Source: Sulfuricurvum kujiense DSM 16994 (GTDB taxonomy: Bacteria > Campylobacterota > Campylobacteria > Campylobacterales > Sulfurimonadaceae). From it: a stretch of 64,000 bases of DNA. The notes beneath the pieces are model-generated. The model saw only the letters and a list, made by a program, of their open reading frames with translations, had not been told where the DNA came from and searched no databases. Location: positions 1,054,001 through 1,118,000 of the forward strand of contig NC_014762.1 of assembly GCF_000183725.1 (NCBI RefSeq), written 5' to 3'. Both the position numbers and the translations under genes were made by a program. Shown here piece after piece: positions 35,460 to 43,909 of the stretch (position 1 is its first letter; each line of letters opens with the position of its first letter).

Positions 35460-35933
35460 TTATTGTTCGTAGGTGTAATGGACTTGGCCGTTGTCGAACA
35501 TTGCATCGATCCGGTTCTTGTCTCCTTTCTCGATGGCAGTGATAAACGCTGTTTTCAACTCTACATCATCCCCCTCAAACCACAGACGGTTCGCATCTAT
35601 CAGTTCGGAAATTCTTCGTGAGTCTTGTTGTGCGAGAGAGAGGTCAATGACATGGCGGCAGATGAAGCGGCAGAGATTGCTTACTTCACCGCATTCATGA
35701 TGCAGGTCATCTTCTGGAGCCCCGTGGACGATCAGCATTGCCGCCATCTTTTTGTACATATCTTCTTCTTGGTAGGCCCCTTCCTCAAAGCTTTTTTTAA
35801 TCTGGGAAGCGACGAGAGTCAGAGGTGCAATCCCCTCGTCATTCGGAAGTTTAGGCGAAGCACCGCTTTCGAGGCATTGCTCAAGCGTTTCAAGGTCCTG
35901 AAATGCGATGGCATTGAAAATGGCTTGTGACAT
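35460..35933 (-). CDS. Ankyrin-like repeat protein
   Basis: 157 residues. One clear ankyrin-like unit (AIAFQDLETLEQCLESGASPKLPNDEGIAPLTLVA) is followed by degenerate ones, and a last AIEKGDKNRIDAMFDNGQ near the end. AAGGAG precedes the ATG at 35933. A protein-binding role is likely; the partner is unknown. It lies 7 bases before the GT9 gene. Confidence 0.65.
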   Translation of the reverse strand: MSQAIFNAIAFQDLETLEQCLESGASPKLPNDEGIAPLTLVASQIKKSFEEGAYQEEDMYKKMAAMLIVHGAPEDDLHHECGEVSNLCRFICRHVIDLSLAQQDSRRISELIDANRLWFEGDDVELKTAFITAIEKGDKNRIDAMFDNGQVHYTYEQ

Positions 35934-35984
35934 GATTGCTCCTTTTCGACAGATATATAGCAACCATTATAGCCTGAAATCACT

Positions 35985-36458
35985 TTAGTGCATAAAATTA
36001 ATGATAAATTGTTGGCGTGTTACATTCCCCCAGTAGGGATCATCGTAGAGCTCTTCGGAAAATGTAGTGTTCTCATATCTTTGAATCGTTTTACGCCAGA
36101 AGCGGGTGGCGTAATCCGCCGCGACAAGTTGTTTGATTTCCCATGATCCGGGGTGATTGTTCCATATGGCGTGTGCGAATCGCATCCCTATACTGTTTTT
36201 ACGGAAGCGGGGAATGACGTAGAATTCACATACTTCGTAGCCCTGATCCCCCTTGCGGGCGATGGCGGCGATCCCTGCGGGAGTATTGTCAATTTCAAGC
36301 AAAAAAGCGAGTACATCGCCTCCTGGATAGGTATCAAGCTCATACATCCCCGAGGGATCAGGTTGTTTTTGTGTGAGAGGCGAAAATTCAGCTTCATACG
36401 TTTGGGCAAGATTATAGTAAATGCCTATATTGGCTTCTGTAACGGGGATGATCTGCAT
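35985..36458 (-). CDS. GNAT-family N-acetyltransferase
   Basis: 157 residues of a compact GNAT fold: AGIAAIARKGDQGYEVCEFYVIP, then the acetyl-CoA loop RKNSIGMRFAHAIW, then WRKTIQRYEN. The substrate is unknown. Gene order and strand suggest it might be read together with the ankyrin gene, but a 50-base gap lies between. Confidence 0.78.
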   Translation of the reverse strand: MQIIPVTEANIGIYYNLAQTYEAEFSPLTQKQPDPSGMYELDTYPGGDVLAFLLEIDNTPAGIAAIARKGDQGYEVCEFYVIPRFRKNSIGMRFAHAIWNNHPGSWEIKQLVAADYATRFWRKTIQRYENTTFSEELYDDPYWGNVTRQQFIINFMH

Positions 36459-36540
36459 AAAACTCGTATTATTTTTAAGATGCGCAATACTAGCATATTC
36501 ACAGCTTTTAAAGATTACATAATGCAGCCGTATTATTCAT

Positions 36541-37404
36541 TTAAAAAGGGAAGATATCGAGTGTAAACGGAGTAAACAAATGTTTGAACTTTTCCCATAC
36601 GGATGGATTCGGCATTTGAAACGTATCGTTTTCCATGGTTAGTTTGGATGTATTCCATTTCATCGACTTTGAGTCATCGGCGATGATATCGATAGTAAAA
36701 GTTTGATCTATCAAACGGTTTATTTCAAACTGGGAATGGTGAACCGTACCGCATTCATCTTGAGGTTTCGGACTTGAGGAGTCGCAGGGCTGATAGCGAT
36801 AAAGGGGATCGGAGATATCCATAAGACACATAAACTCCGCGTGCGTCGACTCATCAGTGCGGGATGTCATGCAGTTGAATCTGGTTTGATAGAGCAGACG
36901 AAAATAGTTTTCATCCGATCGGTATGCGTAAGGGATTTTATTGCGTTTGTTAAAAAATCCCAGAGGTAAAGCCGTACCCTCTTTTGTGCCGTTATAAACG
37001 GGTATGGCCCAATTGCCTTTTTGCCGCGGAGAAGCGGAAGGGTAGCGGCCTACGACGGGAAATTGATTGTAGCGTTCTTCATCGTATAGACGTTTGACGA
37101 TCAGATTAAGCGATTGAAATTCGTATGCGCATTTGTCATCCTCTTTTGGTGTTGCATTGACGATAATGCGGAGGTTATACGTGTCTTCATTCACCTCAAA
37201 CAGCTCTTTTTTTGTTTTGGCTACAAGCGAATTTTCCCGTTTTTCAGTGCACTCTTTCTCTTTGTTTGTGGCAACATAGGTGAGTTCGTATACGGCACCA
37301 AGTCGTGGATCTTTTTGGCCGTTTAGGGTATAGGTGATTGTTTCGTTTGCGGATAAAATGGGAATTAGCAAAAAAGAGATAGAGAAGATGTTGAATAGGC
37401 GCAT
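36541..37404 (-). CDS. Secreted cysteine-containing protein, unknown function
   Basis: 287 residues with a signal peptide (IFSISFLLIPILSANE). The mature protein is beta-rich with several cysteines (CTSRTDESTHAEFMCL spacing, CDSSSPKPQDEC), which suggests periplasmic disulfides. No family is recognised, and it sits alone. Confidence 0.55.
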   Translation of the reverse strand: MRLFNIFSISFLLIPILSANETITYTLNGQKDPRLGAVYELTYVATNKEKECTEKRENSLVAKTKKELFEVNEDTYNLRIIVNATPKEDDKCAYEFQSLNLIVKRLYDEERYNQFPVVGRYPSASPRQKGNWAIPVYNGTKEGTALPLGFFNKRNKIPYAYRSDENYFRLLYQTRFNCMTSRTDESTHAEFMCLMDISDPLYRYQPCDSSSPKPQDECGTVHHSQFEINRLIDQTFTIDIIADDSKSMKWNTSKLTMENDTFQMPNPSVWEKFKHLFTPFTLDIFPF

Positions 37405-37484
37405 GAGTCTTTTACCGCTTTAGAAGTTTGATAAATTGATTATATCTATTTATCGCTTCTAAGGGAAAGACCTGCTCTTTAATT

Positions 37485-37838
37485 TTATCCGTATAAAAAA
37501 GTTTCCCAATTTAGAGGGCTCCAATGATTTGAGTCACGGAGCGTCTTTGAGGGGACCGTGTTCATCGGAGCCTGCGGAGCGGATGAGGGAATAGGCGGAG
37601 GAGGCGAGATCTCAGGGATCGGAAGCCTCGGATCATAGGAAGCTTCGTCCATATAGGCTATGCGCTGCCCTCTTTTATCAAAAAAGACACCTTTATGAAT
37701 TATCCCAAGATGTTGAGCATTGTAGGAAAAGACATTGAAGTCCCGTATAAATGCTCTGCAGTAATTTTTACGGTCATAAATGACACCGTTATAAAGCCAT
37801 CCGATTGTCCGTCCGTGACGGTTAAATATGGGTTCCAT
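37485..37838 (-). CDS. 4-fold beta-flower domain protein
   Basis: 117 residues. Two repeated units, GRTIGWLYNGVIYDRKNYC and LGIIHKGVFFDKRGQRIA, match the 4-fold beta-flower pattern in which each repeat makes a petal. A proline-rich stretch (PEISPPPPIPSSAP) follows, then a C-terminal NHWSPLNWETFLYG. GGAGGAG precedes the ATG. Function unknown. Confidence 0.7.
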   Translation of the reverse strand: MEPIFNRHGRTIGWLYNGVIYDRKNYCRAFIRDFNVFSYNAQHLGIIHKGVFFDKRGQRIAYMDEASYDPRLPIPEISPPPPIPSSAPQAPMNTVPSKTLRDSNHWSPLNWETFLYG

Positions 37839-38027
37839 GGTTGTTTTCTCCTCCGCCGTATTTTTTTTGAGGGTAATCATTGTAGCAGACAATTATCAAA
37901 GAATTAACAATGTTTTGTAGTAAAAAAAAACATTAAACATTATATTAAGTTTTAAGCCGTTTGGCAGATTGGTAAACTTTTAAGAATGCTTAATGCACAG
38001 TATTTGACTAATTAAAGGGGGTATTTT

Positions 38028-38417
38028 ATGGCTGTTTTGATTACCGATTCTTGTATCAATTGTGACGCATGTATAGAGGAATGCCCCGCGACGGCCATTG
38101 TCAGTGCCGACGAATCGCCGCTTGAGAATGGAGAGTACACCTACGTCAAGCCCGAGAAATGTATCGAGTGTGTCGATGCCGCAGTCCCTAAATGCGCCGA
38201 TGTCTGTCCGACCGAAGATTGTATCGTCTGGGATATGCCCTACATTGCGGAATATAATGACTACTTCGTATTCAGTGACCGTTACGTGATACGCGAGCAC
38301 AAGAAAAAGGGGCTCATGTCTCCGGATGTAAATCCGATGCCTTGGCGCGAGTCTATCCCGATGGAACAGAGAGAAATGAACGTGAGTGTGGGACAGACGC
38401 TGAAGCTTTATAATTAG
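38028..38417 (+). CDS. YfhL-like 2[4Fe-4S] ferredoxin with C-terminal extension
   Basis: 129 residues. The first cluster motif is CINCDACIEECP, and the second is CIECVDAAVPKCADVCP with the insertion typical of the Alvin/YfhL type. About 50 extra residues follow (from DYFVFSDRYVI on). It is a cytoplasmic low-potential electron carrier. AAAGGGGG precedes the ATG. It could supply electrons to ferredoxin-dependent enzymes such as the sulfite reductase, but there is no linkage evidence. Confidence 0.9.
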   Translation: MAVLITDSCINCDACIEECPATAIVSADESPLENGEYTYVKPEKCIECVDAAVPKCADVCPTEDCIVWDMPYIAEYNDYFVFSDRYVIREHKKKGLMSPDVNPMPWRESIPMEQREMNVSVGQTLKLYN

Positions 38418-38425
38418 GTTTATGA

Positions 38426-38446
38426 ATCCCCTTCATAAGAGGGGAT
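38426..38446 (+). terminator. Hairpin after the ferredoxin gene
   Basis: ATCCCC paired with GGGGAT around a nine-base interior, close after the stop codon. No strong T run follows, so it may be a processing or stability hairpin. Confidence 0.4.
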
Positions 38447-38520
38447 ACGAGACAGGAAATCTCTTTATTATCTTGTTTAGAAAAGGAATTTTAGATCTGT
38501 TCTGATCATATCGAGTCAAC

Positions 38521-38982
38521 TTAAATACTTATGCCCGCTACATCTGAAATATTCTCTCCCCACACCCTACATAACTCTTCTACGGCATTTGGCAGCACGA
38601 ATTTAATCAAGATTGCCGCAACGATACCCGCTATCACGGCACTCCACCCCAAGCTGGCTCCAAGTAGCCCAGCTACTGCCGAAATCATTGTTGATTGATC
38701 ATTGCTGATATTGAGTGCCGACTTGAGATGATCCAGACAGCTTTGATCTTTTCCGTGTCCGCAGCCTCCGCAAAAGAAGTCATACGCCTGTTTGTTTAGC
38801 CGTTGGAAAAATAAGCGTCCTGCATCCTCGTCTTTTTGAATGCTCACGTTGCCTGTCAGCTTATCGAGCGACATAAGGCGAAACGAGTTTATCTTACTCT
38901 CCTTATGGAGGGCACCTAGGCTTTCATACAGCTCATTTTCACCCATTTTCGCAAGCTGGCTTGCGGCGATTCCGGTTATCAT
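38521..38982 (-). CDS. Cysteine-motif protein with C-terminal glycine-rich membrane helix
   Basis: 153 residues, no family recognised. An N-terminal helical part is followed by a cysteine cluster CGGCGHGKDQSC around residues 71-82, then a long hydrophobic, glycine- and alanine-rich segment (LLGASLGWSAVIAGIVAAIL) near residues 106-130. The cysteines could bind metal. The helix could anchor the protein in the membrane or act as a pore or bacteriocin-like segment; none of these is shown. A GGAG-type ribosome site precedes the start. Confidence 0.55.
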   Translation of the reverse strand: MITGIAASQLAKMGENELYESLGALHKESKINSFRLMSLDKLTGNVSIQKDEDAGRLFFQRLNKQAYDFFCGGCGHGKDQSCLDHLKSALNISNDQSTMISAVAGLLGASLGWSAVIAGIVAAILIKFVLPNAVEELCRVWGENISDVAGISI

Positions 38983-39277
38983 GATTGCTCCTTTGAATTG
39001 AAGTGATAGAATCCAGAGACTCCAACCTATTGTTATTTACTAATATTTTATTACTATTAATAATAATCTTACGCTCTTTTGTTTAAAATCAACTTATTCT
39101 TTTTTATCAATTTATGTTTAGATATATTGTCATTTTGTACAGACGGAAAGGAGAGGTTTTTTTGGCAATTAGTGAGGGTATTGGTTAGTGTAGGCCTTTT
39201 TGACTTAGGCTGTTGAGATTGATACGAGAGTCGATCCGTTCTGAAATATATTAGGATTGGATGCTGAAATGGCTGAT
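38983..39277. other. AT-rich gap without a recognised gene
   Basis: 295 bases between two minus-strand genes. The only eye-catching feature is a strong ribosome site AAAGGAGAGG near 39150, followed by a TTG and just eight codons. No longer frame continues from it. Possibly gene debris or a leader. Confidence 0.4.
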
Positions 39278-39715
39278 TTACTGAGCGTTATTCGATTTTT
39301 TATGAGTAAGAAAAGTGACCACTTTATATTGATACTCCATATATTCCTGCAGCCCTTTTTCACCCAAAAGTCCGGAGAGTTCCTGCTGGGTCTTTTCGAT
39401 GAATACCGTGGCTTTTTTCATTAGCTCAGAGCCTTTTTGGGTCAATACAACCGCTTTCTCTTTTTTATTTTCTCCGGACTCGAATGTAATGTAGCCCAGA
39501 GTCTCAAGTTTGATCAGATTCTTGTGCATCGCCTGTCGGGTATAGCCGATTTTAGACGCAAGGGTACTGGTAGTGATCCCTTTGTACTCGTCGATGTAGG
39601 GAAACAGGACGATCAACGCATTGCTCAGCCCCTCAAATCCCTGAGATGAGAGTTCATCCAGAATGAGCTGATTAAATATTTTACTGGTCTCTAACGATAA
39701 AAAGCAGATTGACAT
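39278..39715 (-). CDS. MarR-family transcriptional regulator
   Basis: 145 residues. The winged helix-turn-helix lies at about 50-105: TTSTLASKIGYTRQAMHKNL as recognition helices and FESGENKKEKAVVLTQKG as the wing. It is divergent from a YdhR-type monooxygenase gene, the usual layout for a MarR protein controlling a neighbour. I use ATG 39715; a longer frame begins inside the opposite promoter. Confidence 0.87.
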   Translation of the reverse strand: MSICFLSLETSKIFNQLILDELSSQGFEGLSNALIVLFPYIDEYKGITTSTLASKIGYTRQAMHKNLIKLETLGYITFESGENKKEKAVVLTQKGSELMKKATVFIEKTQQELSGLLGEKGLQEYMEYQYKVVTFLTHKKSNNAQ

Positions 39716-39726
39716 TGTAAACCTAG

Positions 39727-39755
39727 TTGACAAATTGGATGTATTGAATTATGAT
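39727..39755 (+). promoter_or_regulatory. Promoter of the YdhR-like gene
   Basis: TTGACA at 39727-39732 and TATGAT at 39750-39755 are 17 bases apart. A dyad GAAT-N4-ATTC at 39747-39758 overlaps the -10 box and could be the MarR operator. Confidence 0.65.
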
Positions 39756-39781
39756 TCTATAAATATTCAAAGGAGTATAAC

Positions 39782-40084
39782 ATGAGATACCTTCTGCAAG
39801 TCGATTTTCCCCATAACGGACCGTTCGGTGACGAACTGAGCACGGCAATGGAAGATTTGGCAAAAGACATCGCGAATGAAAAAGGGCTGATTTCAAAGCT
39901 GTGGACGGAAAACGAAGCGACCAAGGAAGCAGGGGGGATATATCTGTTTGATAATGAAGAGGATGCGCAACGGTATTTGAAAAAACATACGGAGCGCCTA
40001 CAGGCATTCGGATACAGCAATATACGGGGCAAGATTTTTGCGGTGAACGAAGCGCTGAGCGCGTTGTCGATTCCGACGAAATAA
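39782..40084 (+). CDS. YdhR-family putative monooxygenase
   Basis: 100 residues of the dimeric ferredoxin-like YdhR fold. Conserved blocks are LLQVDFPHNGPFGDE, GLISKLWTENEATKEAGGIY and YLKKHTERLQAFG. The family is predicted to oxidise small aromatic or quinone-like molecules without cofactor. AAAGGAG precedes the ATG. Likely regulated by the divergent MarR protein. Confidence 0.9.
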   Translation: MRYLLQVDFPHNGPFGDELSTAMEDLAKDIANEKGLISKLWTENEATKEAGGIYLFDNEEDAQRYLKKHTERLQAFGYSNIRGKIFAVNEALSALSIPTK

Positions 40085-40106
40085 TTTTTAAACATCAGAT
40101 CAAAAA

Positions 40107-40610
40107 CTATACCAACTCCAGCAGAGCGTCGCATGCCTCTTTGATGCGGATAAACATCTCCTGAGAGCCTCCGGCGTCGGGGTGAGCTTTTTTAGCGGCC
40201 TTTCGGTAGGCGGATTTGATCTGGGAAAGTTCCAGCGCACCTATCTGGGGGAGGTTCAATACGGAACGATACTCCCTTTGGCTGCATTGCATGGCGTTTA
40301 TCTTGCGTCGGTTGTGCCGTTCGAGTTCATCATAGAACTCTTTTTGAGCTTTGCGGCGTTTGTTCAGCGCCTCTTCTCTCAGCGCTTCCCGGTCGGTTTG
40401 CCATCGCTGTTTGGACATGACGGCGCACGCGGCAAAACGGATGAACCCGTCAGTGATGAGTTCATCCAGAGAAAACGGTCCTACCATGTCATAAGGGGCA
40501 TCCAGCCATGCGACGCTCTCAGTGGTGTCGATACGACCGATGGTGACAAAATCGCGGATACCCAATGAAGCGTTCCAAATGATCCACTCTTCATATTCGA
40601 TCTCTTGCAT
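40107..40610 (-). CDS. DnaJ-domain protein (C-terminal J domain)
   Basis: 167 residues. The J domain lies at the C-terminus (about 112-167): LNLPQIGALELSQIKSAYRK, the HPD motif in KKAHPDAGG, then MFIRIKEACDALL. The N-terminal part is a basic helical region of unknown fold. It would stimulate an Hsp70 ATPase with a specialised client. AGGAG precedes the ATG. Confidence 0.88.
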   Translation of the reverse strand: MQEIEYEEWIIWNASLGIRDFVTIGRIDTTESVAWLDAPYDMVGPFSLDELITDGFIRFAACAVMSKQRWQTDREALREEALNKRRKAQKEFYDELERHNRRKINAMQCSQREYRSVLNLPQIGALELSQIKSAYRKAAKKAHPDAGGSQEMFIRIKEACDALLELV

Positions 40611-40712
40611 GCTCTTTCTCCTGCCGTGGGATAAAAGGTTTTAATACATAATGCAAAATATGTGCTACCGCGGTGGAACGGTAAATGAATATGGAATGAT
40701 AAAAGGTTTTTC

Positions 40713-41003
40713 ATGGCACGAAACAGCATATCCCCGAAGGTCATACTGCTCAAAGGCAACGGAGGAATCACGATCAACAATGAGATGATGGAATTGCTCA
40801 CGATCACCCTCGCGCACGGATGTATCGGTCTGCCGCTGAAGGCATTGTATGCCGAAAACATTTACATCGTCAAAGACAGAGAAACGTTTTGGGAAATACA
40901 CAAACAGATCAAAGAGAAACCGTGCTGTTTCGTCCATGCTATCGACGGACTGGACGAAGATGATATGAAGAGAATTAAAGCGCAGAACGTTACGTTTGTG
41001 TAG
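40713..41003 (+). CDS. Small conserved-looking protein, unknown function
   Basis: 96 residues, not recognised. It has alternating strands and helices (SPKVILLKGNGGITINNEMM, CCFVHAIDGLDEDDMKRI). Its stop is 6 bases before a GC-rich palindromic repeat that may terminate it. No membrane segment. Confidence 0.55.
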   Translation: MARNSISPKVILLKGNGGITINNEMMELLTITLAHGCIGLPLKALYAENIYIVKDRETFWEIHKQIKEKPCCFVHAIDGLDEDDMKRIKAQNVTFV

Positions 41004-41009
41004 ACGCTT

Positions 41010-41033
41010 GTTCCCACTCGGGAGAGCGGGAAC
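41010..41033. repeat. GTTCCC...GGGAAC palindrome between convergent genes
   Basis: The arms GTTCCC-a-CTC and GAG-c-GGGAAC enclose a GGGA loop, giving a strong hairpin. It resembles the GTTCCCA-type palindromes scattered in many proteobacterial genomes, and the related hairpin at 43876-43897. It probably also works as a bidirectional terminator. Confidence 0.6.
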
Positions 41034-41055
41034 GGCAGAAAGCGTCACGAAAATA

Positions 41056-41907
41056 TTATTTTGACGGAGGCAACTTAGGAAGCTCGTTGGAGAGGAGATC
41101 GAGATTCGGAAGCATGACGATCTCGATACGGCGGTTAAGCGCTTTCCCCTCTGTGGTATTGTTATCAGCGCGGGGCTGGAACTCTCCGTAGCCGGCTGCC
41201 GAAATGTTCGCAGGCTGTACCCCCTCATCGATCATCAGATGCACAACCCTCAGCGCACGTCCGGATGAGAGCTCCCAGTTGCTGGCGAAGCGGTCGTTAT
41301 GGATCGGCACGGTGTCGGTATGTCCCTCGATTTGGAAACGGCGCTCCGGCAGCTCTTTGAGGACATCGGCGATCTCTTTGAGCGTTTCGCTACCTCCGGC
41401 ATTTAGGGTAGTGCGCCCTGTCGGAAAGAGGACATTTTCAGGCAGGTTGATGACAAGGCGTCCGTTTTCGATGGATACCGTCAGTTTGCCCGCATCGATC
41501 ATTTTTTGCAGTTTTCCGACAAAACGGGCGTAGATTTCGTTGCGTTTTTGGGTCTCTGCTTCGATCTGTCGGAGCGTTTTGAGCTGCTTTTCGGTGAGAT
41601 TAAGCATGGATTGTTTTTCGGCCAGTTCCATACGGGTTGTATTCAAAGATGCCTGAAGTTTTTGATACTCCGCTTCGAGTTCCTGCTTTTTCGTTTTCAG
41701 CTCATTGATCTCTTTGTTGTAGCGCTCGATCTCTTCTTGGTTACGTTTGATCTGGAGCTTTTGTTCGTTGACGGTTCTTTGTGCCGAAGCTAAAGCGCTC
41801 CGTGTGTTTTCAAGTTCTTGTAATGTTGCCTCATGTGTCTTTGAACTGACACATCCGGTACTGAGTAACATTACGCCACATAGGATGGATACGGTTGCGA
41901 ATCTCAT
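41056..41907 (-). CDS. OmpA/MotB-type peptidoglycan-binding lipoprotein with coiled coil
   Basis: 283 residues. A lipoprotein signal ends in LLSTGC. A coiled coil spans about residues 30-130 (LENTRSALASAQRTVNEQ and following). The C-terminal OmpA domain has VLFPTGRTTLNAGG and the peptidoglycan-binding block GHTDTVPIHNDRFASNWELS. It is likely an outer-membrane lipoprotein that grips peptidoglycan. AGGAG lies before ATG 41907; the frame continues upstream but would overlap the cyclase gene. Confidence 0.9.
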   Translation of the reverse strand: MRFATVSILCGVMLLSTGCVSSKTHEATLQELENTRSALASAQRTVNEQKLQIKRNQEEIERYNKEINELKTKKQELEAEYQKLQASLNTTRMELAEKQSMLNLTEKQLKTLRQIEAETQKRNEIYARFVGKLQKMIDAGKLTVSIENGRLVINLPENVLFPTGRTTLNAGGSETLKEIADVLKELPERRFQIEGHTDTVPIHNDRFASNWELSSGRALRVVHLMIDEGVQPANISAAGYGEFQPRADNNTTEGKALNRRIEIVMLPNLDLLSNELPKLPPSK

Positions 41908-41950
41908 AATCTTCTCCTTTTGATGGGGTAGGCGAACATTATAACTTAGA

Positions 41951-43177
41951 TTAAAAAACACTCGATATTTTTTTCTCCGTTGGCTCGACGATCGTATTCT
42001 CGCAGCGGTTGCGCCCATTTTGTTTGGCGGCGTAGAGCGCTTCGTCCGCCTGCTTGAGCTGGATTTCGAAAGAGACGCCGTCGTGGGGAGCGGTCGCGAC
42101 ACCGAGGCTGATGGTCACGACGTCGGCGCACTTGGACGCTTCGTTGTTGATCTTCAAGGCTTCGATTTCGGTACGCAGCAGCTCGGCAACTTTGGCAGCT
42201 CCTTCCGGCGTGGTATTAGGGAGCATAATGACGAATTCTTCCCCACCGTAACGGGCGATACAGTCCGGCGGACGACGCAACTGCTGTTTCATCGTTTCGG
42301 CCACTGTTTTTAGGGTAACGTCTCCCTCTATGTGGCCGTAGCGGTCGTTAAAGCCCTTGAAATAGTCGATATCGACCATGATCAGAGCAATTGGGGTATG
42401 GTCGCGTTCGGCGCGCTGAAACTCCTCTTTGGCCCGTTTCATGAAGAATCGGCGATTCGGGATCTCTGTCAGGGGATCGATGATGCTCTGTTCTTCGAGC
42501 ATTCGGTAGGCTTTGGCGAGGCGGCGTCCGAAGAATTGGATAAAAAGGAGTCCCGTTACGGTGACTGCCAGATAGCCGGCGATGCGCGGCCAGAGGGAAG
42601 CGTAGCGGTTGTAGGGGAGGGTGATGCTGATACCGCCGCGGACGTCTCCAATTTTGTATCCCTGTTCCGCATGGCACTGCAGGCAGCTTTTTTGCAAGAT
42701 TAAGGGCGCCATGTAGCGATAGTGCCCGTCGGTAAAGGTGCCCACTTCATCGACTCCCGTTTCAAACATTTTCAGGGCTGTTCGTTCCCATGGCGTCGGT
42801 CCGTTTGCCGGCCGGATGGGTTTGAGGCTTGTAATGTGAATTTGAGCTCCGTTGTACTGTGCGGCAAGCTCGGATATCTGACGGGTCATATAGGCGGGGT
42901 TGATTTTGGTCAGTATTTTTCCGTTTTTGAGGCAGATGTCCCGCTCCGGGTCTTTGCTAAGATAGGGATTGGGCGGAGTCTTTTCATCAGCATAGACATA
43001 GACACCGCCGTGCCAAGCGTTCCACTCACGGGTGAGGACAATCTGATCGAAGAAAGCACGGCTCACTTTTAGGATGTTTTGCTCATCTTTCTGACTGCTA
43101 TTGTAATATCCCCATCCGAAGGAACAGAGTACGATAACAATCCAACCGATGCTAAAGTATACTATCTGACGATACAT
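41951..43177 (-). CDS. Diguanylate cyclase with periplasmic heme-type (DUF3365) sensor
   Basis: 408 residues. An N-terminal helix is followed by a periplasmic DUF3365/Tll0287-like domain with a c-type heme motif CLQCH at about 164-168, then a second membrane helix near 195-215. The cytoplasmic GGDEF domain carries RYGGEEFVIML (GGEEF near residue 308), so it should make c-di-GMP. A heme-bearing periplasmic sensor suggests response to redox state, oxygen or nitric oxide (inference). Confidence 0.9.
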   Translation of the reverse strand: MYRQIVYFSIGWIVIVLCSFGWGYYNSSQKDEQNILKVSRAFFDQIVLTREWNAWHGGVYVYADEKTPPNPYLSKDPERDICLKNGKILTKINPAYMTRQISELAAQYNGAQIHITSLKPIRPANGPTPWERTALKMFETGVDEVGTFTDGHYRYMAPLILQKSCLQCHAEQGYKIGDVRGGISITLPYNRYASLWPRIAGYLAVTVTGLLFIQFFGRRLAKAYRMLEEQSIIDPLTEIPNRRFFMKRAKEEFQRAERDHTPIALIMVDIDYFKGFNDRYGHIEGDVTLKTVAETMKQQLRRPPDCIARYGGEEFVIMLPNTTPEGAAKVAELLRTEIEALKINNEASKCADVVTISLGVATAPHDGVSFEIQLKQADEALYAAKQNGRNRCENTIVEPTEKKISSVF

Positions 43178-43301
43178 GTATTTTTTCCCTCATCAAATGA
43201 AATCCGCAAATCAGATACGTGCACGTCTTTTAGTGTATAAAGGTATCTTTTTTCATTGTATAACAAGTATTTTTATGAGTACATAAAGAGAGTTTTAGAG
43301 G

Positions 43302-43640
43302 TTATATCTGTTTATACCTTTTTGTCAGCCTGCAAAAATCGTAAAAATCGCTCAGCATCAAATACTTAAATTCGACATCTTCGAATTGTTTCATCATGAC
43401 CGGTTCGCCTTGGAGATAGTATTTCACGTCTTTTTGAAACTCTTTGGGATACTCCAGTTTTTCTGATTGCAACGATGCGAAACACTCCAGAAAATCGATA
43501 AAGAGAGTACTTACGACCTCGTCTTGTTCCGGTGATCGGTGTGCGAGAAAATCGGCAATCGTTTCAAATCGTTCACATATACGTATCAAACATGGATTCA
43601 AGTATTCTCCCTGCGTGCGATGGTTTGAAACGGTATACAT
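43302..43640 (-). CDS. Small helical protein, unknown function
   Basis: 112 residues from ATG 43640 (MYTVSNHRTQGEY). All-helical, acidic, no family recognised. The frame continues upstream into repeat copy A, where it reads through repeat sequence (SKKKRTNFQS); I exclude that part. No good ribosome site was seen, so the start is uncertain. Confidence 0.5.
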   Translation of the reverse strand: MYTVSNHRTQGEYLNPCLIRICERFETIADFLAHRSPEQDEVVSTLFIDFLECFASLQSEKLEYPKEFQKDVKYYLQGEPVMMKQFEDVEFKYLMLSDFYDFCRLTKRYKQI

Positions 43641-43668
43641 AAAGTATTCTAATGATGATTGAAAGTTT

Positions 43669-43846
43669 GTCCTTTTCTTTTTAGAAAAGAAAAGAACCAA
43701 AAGAAAAGCGCCGCTCACACCAGAACGCTGGCGGTACGCTGAGGAACGAGCGTTCTTGGATCGCGGTATGCTCTTTTCAGAGAAACATCCCTTCGGGAGC
43801 GCTACGCTTGTTTTGCTACTTTTCGGCTAAACAGAAAAGTAGAGAA
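43669..43846 (+). repeat. Long intergenic repeat, copy A (short form)
   Basis: Begins with the left hairpin (CTTTTCTTTTTAGAAAAGAAAAG-like) and ends with the right hairpin CTACTTTTC-N9-GAAAAGTAG. It shares with copy B the blocks ACCAAAAGAAAA, GGAACGAGCGTTCTTGGATC and GCGGTATGCTCTTTT. A central stretch present in B and C is missing, and a short GCGCTACGCTTG segment is unique. Orientation matches copy B. Confidence 0.85.
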
Positions 43847-43875
43847 ATGTTTTAAATTAGGTAGGAAAATTTGCA

Positions 43876-43897
43876 TTCCCAACGAGGACGTTGGGAA
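43876..43897. repeat. TTCCCAACG...CGTTGGGAA palindrome
   Basis: A perfect 9-base inverted repeat around AGGA, preceded by GCA and followed by CGAG. It is the pattern of a widespread family of short intergenic palindromes in proteobacteria. It lies just downstream of the ferredoxin gene and may end its transcript. Confidence 0.65.
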
Positions 43898-43909
43898 CGA
43901 GAGGAGAGA

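Noticed and set aside
39144-39188. A strong ribosome site followed by a TTG and eight codons
   Set aside because: Too short to claim a gene; no known leader function and no longer frame follows.
41908-42102. Upstream extension of the OmpA-like lipoprotein
   Set aside because: It would run into the cyclase gene and bury the lipoprotein signal. AGGAG sits before ATG 41907.
42103-42313. Plus-strand frames opposite the diguanylate cyclase gene
   Set aside because: Shadows of the GGDEF coding sequence with no motif of their own.
43641-43718. N-terminal extension of the gene at 43302-43640
   Set aside because: The extra codons read repeat copy A, so they reflect the repeat and not a conserved protein start.
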